Below are positions 6,554 to 9,374 of a stretch of DNA of 9,374 bases, piece by piece. Position 1 is the first letter of the stretch. Each line of letters begins with the position of its first letter. The notes under the pieces were generated by a model. That model did not search any database, was not told the origin of the DNA, and saw only the letters and a list, made by a program, of their open reading frames with translations. The DNA lies in NCBI GenBank assembly GCA_910587815.1, contig CAJUNK010000026.1, positions 1-9,374 of the forward strand, in the 5' to 3' direction. This DNA is from Candidatus Gastranaerophilales bacterium (GTDB lineage: Bacteria > Cyanobacteriota > Vampirovibrionia > Gastranaerophilales > Gastranaerophilaceae). The translations under genes and the position numbers were made by a program.

Positions 6554-7414
6554 CTATTTCATAGTTTTTTCTAATTCTCTAGCTTGTTTTTGAAGATTAC
6601 AATGGGTCTCATCACACCTTTTTTCATAATCTTTATAAATTTTCGTTCTATTTATAACTTCATCAAAATCTACAAGATGTGCGTCAAAATCAGGGCCATC
6701 AACGCAGGCGAATTTTACTTCATTACCAACAGTTACCCTGCAAGCACCGCACATGCCTGTGCCATCTACCATAATAGGGTTCATAGAAACCTCTGTTTTA
6801 ATACCAGTGTTTCTTGTTAAATCAGCAACAGCTTTCATCATAGGCATTGGCCCTACTGCAATTGCATAATTAACGGTTTCATTTTTCATTATATCTTTCA
6901 TAATATCTGTTACAAAACCTTTGTGGCCCAATGTACCGTCATCTGTTGTAATAAACAGTTCACTACATGCATCTTTCATCTTGTCTTGCCAAAAGATTAA
7001 TTCTTTATTTCTAGCACCCATAATCATATAGACTTTATTTCCAGCATCTTTAAAAGCTTTCGCTATTAAATAGCAAGGCGCTGCACCATATCCGCCAGCC
7101 AAGCAAACAACAGTACCATATTTTTCAATATGGGTTGGCTGCCCTAGAGGCCCTACTATATCTTCAATTTCATCCCCAACTTCAAGTGATGCCAGCTTTT
7201 TTGTTGTGTAGCCAACTGCCATATAAACAATAGTTAATTCTTCTGTTTCCCTATTATAATCAGCAATTGTAAGAGGAATTCTTTCGGAATTTTCATCAGT
7301 TCTTAAAATAATAAACTGGCCAGCTTTGGCATTTTTAGTAATAAAAGGTGCTTTAATTCTTATTTCAAATTGATTTTTGCAAAGCTCTTTTTTATATAAA
7401 ATTTTATAACCCAT
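6554..7414 (-). CDS. nfnA: NfnA/SudB-like FAD-[2Fe-2S] NAD(P)H:ferredoxin oxidoreductase subunit
   Basis: Ferredoxin-NADP reductase-fold subunit related to NfnA, sulfide dehydrogenase SudB and PyrK; it moves electrons between NAD(P)H, FAD and a [2Fe-2S] centre. With the start at 7414 (286 aa): FAD-binding motif RIPLT (45-49), the GPLGQP loop, nucleotide-binding AGGYGAAP (around 107-113), TTDDGT (156-161), and a C-terminal cluster site MVDGTGMCGACR...FACVDGP. The ligand set Asp217, Cys222, Cys225, Cys237 keeps the unusual Asp-plus-three-Cys arrangement known from Thermotoga NfnA. ATG 7414 has GGAG 6 nt upstream (7421-7424); the ATG at 7426 has none. It is the first gene of the operon. The usual partner (NfnB/GltD-like large subunit) is not adjacent: upstream is an unrelated RTX gene and downstream the Cys-rich protein. 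The partner is presumably elsewhere, or differs. Confidence 0.9.
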   Translation of the reverse strand: MGYKILYKKELCKNQFEIRIKAPFITKNAKAGQFIILRTDENSERIPLTIADYNRETEELTIVYMAVGYTTKKLASLEVGDEIEDIVGPLGQPTHIEKYGTVVCLAGGYGAAPCYLIAKAFKDAGNKVYMIMGARNKELIFWQDKMKDACSELFITTDDGTLGHKGFVTDIMKDIMKNETVNYAIAVGPMPMMKAVADLTRNTGIKTEVSMNPIMVDGTGMCGACRVTVGNEVKFACVDGPDFDAHLVDFDEVINRTKIYKDYEKRCDETHCNLQKQARELEKTMK

Positions 7415-7453
7415 AAACTTCTCCATTATTTTAGCATGTGCACTTTCAAAGTT

Positions 7454-7483
7454 ATTATACTATAAAATTTTAAAACTTGAAAA
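7454..7483 (-). promoter_or_regulatory. Sigma70-like promoter of the nfnA-leuC-dacB unit
   Basis: The minus strand has a perfect TATAAT at 7454-7459. TTTTCA at 7478-7483 (4/6 match to the -35 consensus) lies 18 nt upstream. Initiation near 7447 gives a leader of about 33 nt, too short for a T-box or leucine leader. No comparable promoter is visible in the short gaps further down the unit, which supports one five-gene transcript. Confidence 0.55.
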
Positions 7484-7485
7484 GA

Positions 7486-7509
7486 AAAACAGGATTTTAC
7501 TCCTGTTTT
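7486..7509 (-). terminator. Rho-independent terminator of the RTX gene
   Basis: A perfect 9-bp inverted repeat, AAAACAGGA / TCCTGTTTT, flanks a 6-nt loop. On the minus strand the stem is followed by a T-rich tract (TTTTTCTTTTC when the stem's own Ts are included). It starts 37 nt after the RTX stop codon. The T tract runs into the -35 box of the following promoter, so one gene's terminator and the next gene's promoter are interlocked. Plus-strand function is less likely because only TTTTA follows there. Confidence 0.8.
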
Positions 7510-7546
7510 AAATATACAAATAATAAAACTTAATATTTATACACAT

Positions 7547-9374
7547 TTATACATATTGTTCATATTGAGCATTGTTGACAATTTTTATCATCTCTTCATT
7601 AATATTTTTATACTCATAAATACAGCTTGTCATAGCACTATTTGAAGTATTATATGCTACAGAATCCTGTATTATGCTGTTAATATCAATATTTGCAGCA
7701 CTTTTAGCATTTAAAATGGTTTTGATTTCATCCATATTCATTATGCTATCATCTTTAAATTTGCATAATTCAAGAGCATATTCAGTTACAAATCCATTCC
7801 TGATTCTAATTGAACCTTCTGTATTATCAAAATCTATAACCAAATCTTTATTATCTTTTCTAAAACGCAAATTTTCTTTATTTATTCCATCGCCAAAAAT
7901 TATAGTATCATTTCCCATTTCAGAAATAATTGTATCATTGCCGTCACCTAAATTGTAATAATAATTGTTTTCATACTGAACACCATTCCAATGCGACACT
8001 CTAGTGTATATATTGTCATCCCCTGCACCACCTGTTATGTAATTATACACTTTTCCTATATTTGCAATTTTTTTCACATTAATATTATCGTTTCCATCTC
8101 CGCCAACCAAAGTATTCCAGCCAGCGGTAGCCTGCTGCACATTGATGGTGTCATTTCCATTTCCACCATTTAAATGAATACTAGTATCGCCATTATGTGT
8201 AATAATGTCATCTCCATCTTCACCATAAGCTCTCACACTGCCATGGGTATTATTAATTACATCATTTCCATCGCCACCATATATTGTGTCTGCCCCTGCT
8301 CCGCCATCTATAGTATCATTTCCACCATAACCATATATTATCTCGTTTGCATTAGAGCCTCTAAGGTTATCGTTTCCATCTGTACCATATATTCTTAATG
8401 ATTTTATTGCTTCATTGTGAGTTAATGTAGTACCATCACTGAATTTATATGTTTCAACTGCATATTGGTTATTTAAACCATTTTTAATTCTTATTGAACC
8501 ATCGACATCGGTAAAACTTACAATTAAATCATTATCATCACCCCTAAAGTGTATATTTTCTTTTGTAATACCTTCGCCAAAAATCATTGTATCATTGCCG
8601 TTTTCTGTATTATAAATATCATTCCCATCCCCAATATTATAATAATATTCATTATTAAAGTATTTCTTATCAAAATATGTACTTTTAATTACAATATTAT
8701 CGTTACCGGCACCTGGAGTAATGTAATTATATATCACATCGCGGTTTCCAATATCTTTAATATTTATACTATCATCCCCATCCCCGCCATATATATGATT
8801 CCAGCCATAAAACGCCTGCTGCACATTAATAGTATCATTTCCATTGCCACCATTAATATATATGCTTGCATCACTATTTTCAGTTATTATATCATTGCCA
8901 TCCCCACCGTAAATAGTATCATACCCTTTGCCGCCATCTATAATGTCATCCCCATTTCCGCCATAGATAACATCATTACCCCTGCCGCCAATAATGGTAT
9001 CGTTGCCGTCTCCGCCATAGATGGTATCATCCCCTTCGCAGGTATCAATATAATCATCCCCATCTCCGCCATAGATAAGGTCATCGCCTTGTCTTGAATA
9101 AATGGTATCATTCCCGGCGCCTGCATATATAGCTTCATCCAGGCTGCTGCCTTCAATGCTGTCTTTTTCATCCGTTCCATATATTATCGTTTTATCTGAT
9201 ATTTCAAGAAGGAATTTGAATTCTTCCCCCATATTGTTGTAATGATTAGCGTATTGGGTGAAATTACTTTGTTCTTTTAATCCAAGGTCTATGAAGGTTT
9301 TTGTGAAATCTTGAAGAAGGGTTTTTCCTGTTTGTTTATCTTCTAATATTTTATTATCAATATATTGTTGCACT
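7547..9374 (-). CDS. RTX (haemolysin-type calcium-binding) repeat protein, C-terminal part
   Basis: The reading frame is open to the right edge, so the N-terminus is missing; residues are numbered from the GTG at 9373 (608 visible). Repeats of GGxGxDxUx form Ca2+-binding beta-rolls in secreted type I secretion substrates. Residues 66-164 hold 11 nonapeptides (nine near-canonical at 84-164, such as GGDGNDTII and GGNGDDIID); 330-392 hold seven. Each array is followed by a longer irregular region (GGNGNDTINVQQ, then YYYN.GDGND) and a haemolysin-type Ca-binding related domain (about 264-314 and 492-542: FG.GI.KEN and GSIRI.NG). The two modules repeat with a 228-aa period. The last 55 residues have no repeats and may contain the uncleaved secretion signal. 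Residues 1-60 are unassigned. No HlyB/HlyD/TolC genes are in the window. Adhesin, enzyme or toxin function cannot be judged without the N-terminus. Confidence 0.92.
   Translation of the reverse strand, partial: VQQYIDNKILEDKQTGKTLLQDFTKTFIDLGLKEQSNFTQYANHYNNMGEEFKFLLEISDKTIIYGTDEKDSIEGSSLDEAIYAGAGNDTIYSRQGDDLIYGGDGDDYIDTCEGDDTIYGGDGNDTIIGGRGNDVIYGGNGDDIIDGGKGYDTIYGGDGNDIITENSDASIYINGGNGNDTINVQQAFYGWNHIYGGDGDDSINIKDIGNRDVIYNYITPGAGNDNIVIKSTYFDKKYFNNEYYYNIGDGNDIYNTENGNDTMIFGEGITKENIHFRGDDNDLIVSFTDVDGSIRIKNGLNNQYAVETYKFSDGTTLTHNEAIKSLRIYGTDGNDNLRGSNANEIIYGYGGNDTIDGGAGADTIYGGDGNDVINNTHGSVRAYGEDGDDIITHNGDTSIHLNGGNGNDTINVQQATAGWNTLVGGDGNDNINVKKIANIGKVYNYITGGAGDDNIYTRVSHWNGVQYENNYYYNLGDGNDTIISEMGNDTIIFGDGINKENLRFRKDNKDLVIDFDNTEGSIRIRNGFVTEYALELCKFKDDSIMNMDEIKTILNAKSAANIDINSIIQDSVAYNTSNSAMTSCIYEYKNINEEMIKIVNNAQYEQYV
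7712..8188 (-). repeat. RTX internal duplication, copy 2
   Basis: Encodes residues 396-554 (from DTSIHLNGGNGNDTINVQQ to IKTIL), the partner of 8396-8872. The conserved anchors GGNGNDTINVQQ, GWN, VYNYIT.GAG, YYYN.GDGND, GSIRI and KF.D all keep the same spacing in both copies. Confidence 0.85.
8198..8386 (-). repeat. RTX nonapeptide array 2 (seven 27-nt units)
   Basis: Residues 330-392 form seven nonapeptides starting GTDGNDNLR and ending GEDGDDIIT. The first two units match the two degenerate units that open array 1 (GTDEKDSIE, GSSLDEAIY), so the arrays share one origin and array 1 has exactly four more units. The sixth unit, NTHGSVRAY, has lost the Ca-binding Asp. Confidence 0.85.
8396..8872 (-). 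repeat. RTX internal duplication, copy 1
   Basis: Encodes residues 168-326 (from DASIYINGGNGNDTINVQQ to EAIKSL). It aligns without any gap with residues 396-554 encoded at 7712-8188, offset exactly 228 codons (684 nt). The similarity is also visible in DNA, for example around 8800-8880 against 8116-8196. It reflects a tandem duplication within the gene. Confidence 0.85.
8882..9124 (-). repeat. RTX nonapeptide array 1 (nine consecutive 27-nt units)
   Basis: Residues 84-164 are exactly 81 residues, nine uninterrupted nonapeptides. Two degenerate units (GTDEKDSIE, GSSLDEAIY) precede them. The fourth unit, TCEGDDTIY, replaces the leading GG with Thr-Cys. Codon use within the units is similar (GGHGATGGHAATGAT-like), giving a visible 27-nt periodicity. 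Confidence 0.9.

Noticed and set aside
6584..6820. 78-codon plus-strand open frame inside nfnA
   Set aside because: Antisense shadow of the conserved [2Fe-2S] domain coding region.
7427..7546. T-box, leucine attenuator or riboswitch before the leuC-containing operon
   Set aside because: The predicted leader is only about 33 nt and holds no Leu-codon leader peptide. The only strong hairpin lies upstream of the promoter and belongs to the RTX gene's end.
8549..9097. 182-codon plus-strand open frame, Ile-rich, antisense to the RTX gene
   Set aside because: The reverse complement of GGxGxDxIx-type repeats naturally stays open and yields a repetitive Ile/Pro/Ala-rich shadow. It has no ribosome site or domain, and the minus-strand protein is clearly real.
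8882..9124. Regular 27-nt periodicity considered as a CRISPR array or minisatellite
   Set aside because: The period is in frame with the protein, encodes the GGxGxDxUx nonapeptide, and has no constant-repeat/variable-spacer structure.
7547..9374. Reading the RTX gene as complete, starting at GTG 9373
   Set aside because: The frame is open to the very edge, no ribosome site can be seen, and the first 60 residues have no signal or start-like features. It is safer to treat it as truncated.

Overview
This is an AT-rich, gene-dense bacterial window. It holds eight protein-coding genes, of which the one at the right edge is cut, plus a likely N-terminal fragment of a ninth at the left edge. The organism looks like a low-GC anaerobe with a Gram-negative type envelope. 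The evidence is oxygen-sensitive-type Fe-S enzymes (two HacA/LeuC-family dehydratase large subunits and an NfnA-like FAD/[2Fe-2S] reductase), a PBP4-type D-Ala-D-Ala carboxypeptidase with a signal peptide, and an RTX calcium-binding protein of the kind exported by type I secretion. The mix reminds me of gut non-photosynthetic Cyanobacteria (Gastranaerophilales/Melainabacteria). That is an impression from protein style, not something the sequence proves.

Layout from left to right. 1-103 (-): start of a membrane-anchored protein leaving the window. 181-213: terminator-like hairpin. 233-1474 (-): first aconitase-superfamily large subunit, divergent from a patatin-like phospholipase at 1604-2812 (+); the 129-nt gap between them carries a palindromic -10 element readable on both strands. 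The patatin gene then meets dacB tail to tail with 3 nt between stop codons.

7414-2816 (-) is a tight five-gene unit transcribed leftward: nfnA-like reductase, a 61-aa four-cysteine protein, leuC, a carbon-nitrogen hydrolase (omega-amidase/YafV-like) and dacB. Gaps are 19-25 nt, with a 20-nt overlap at the last junction. A sigma70-like promoter lies just upstream at 7454-7483. The first three genes are all redox or metal-cofactor themed; the last two are an amidase and a peptidoglycan enzyme. No leuD (small subunit) and no nfnB (large NfnAB subunit) is present.

7547-9374 (-): the C-terminal 608 residues of an RTX protein made of two modules. These are duplicated with an exact 228-residue period and differ by exactly four nonapeptide repeats. 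A clean rho-independent terminator follows it at 7486-7509.

I see no defence island, CRISPR array, RNA gene, insertion sequence or phage gene. The least explained items are the four-cysteine protein with its orphan reductase/leuC context, the second HacA-family paralog, and the internal architecture of the RTX protein. For three genes (233, 2816 and 6554) I moved the start downstream of the longest possible one, because only the downstream ATG has a good Shine-Dalgarno sequence.
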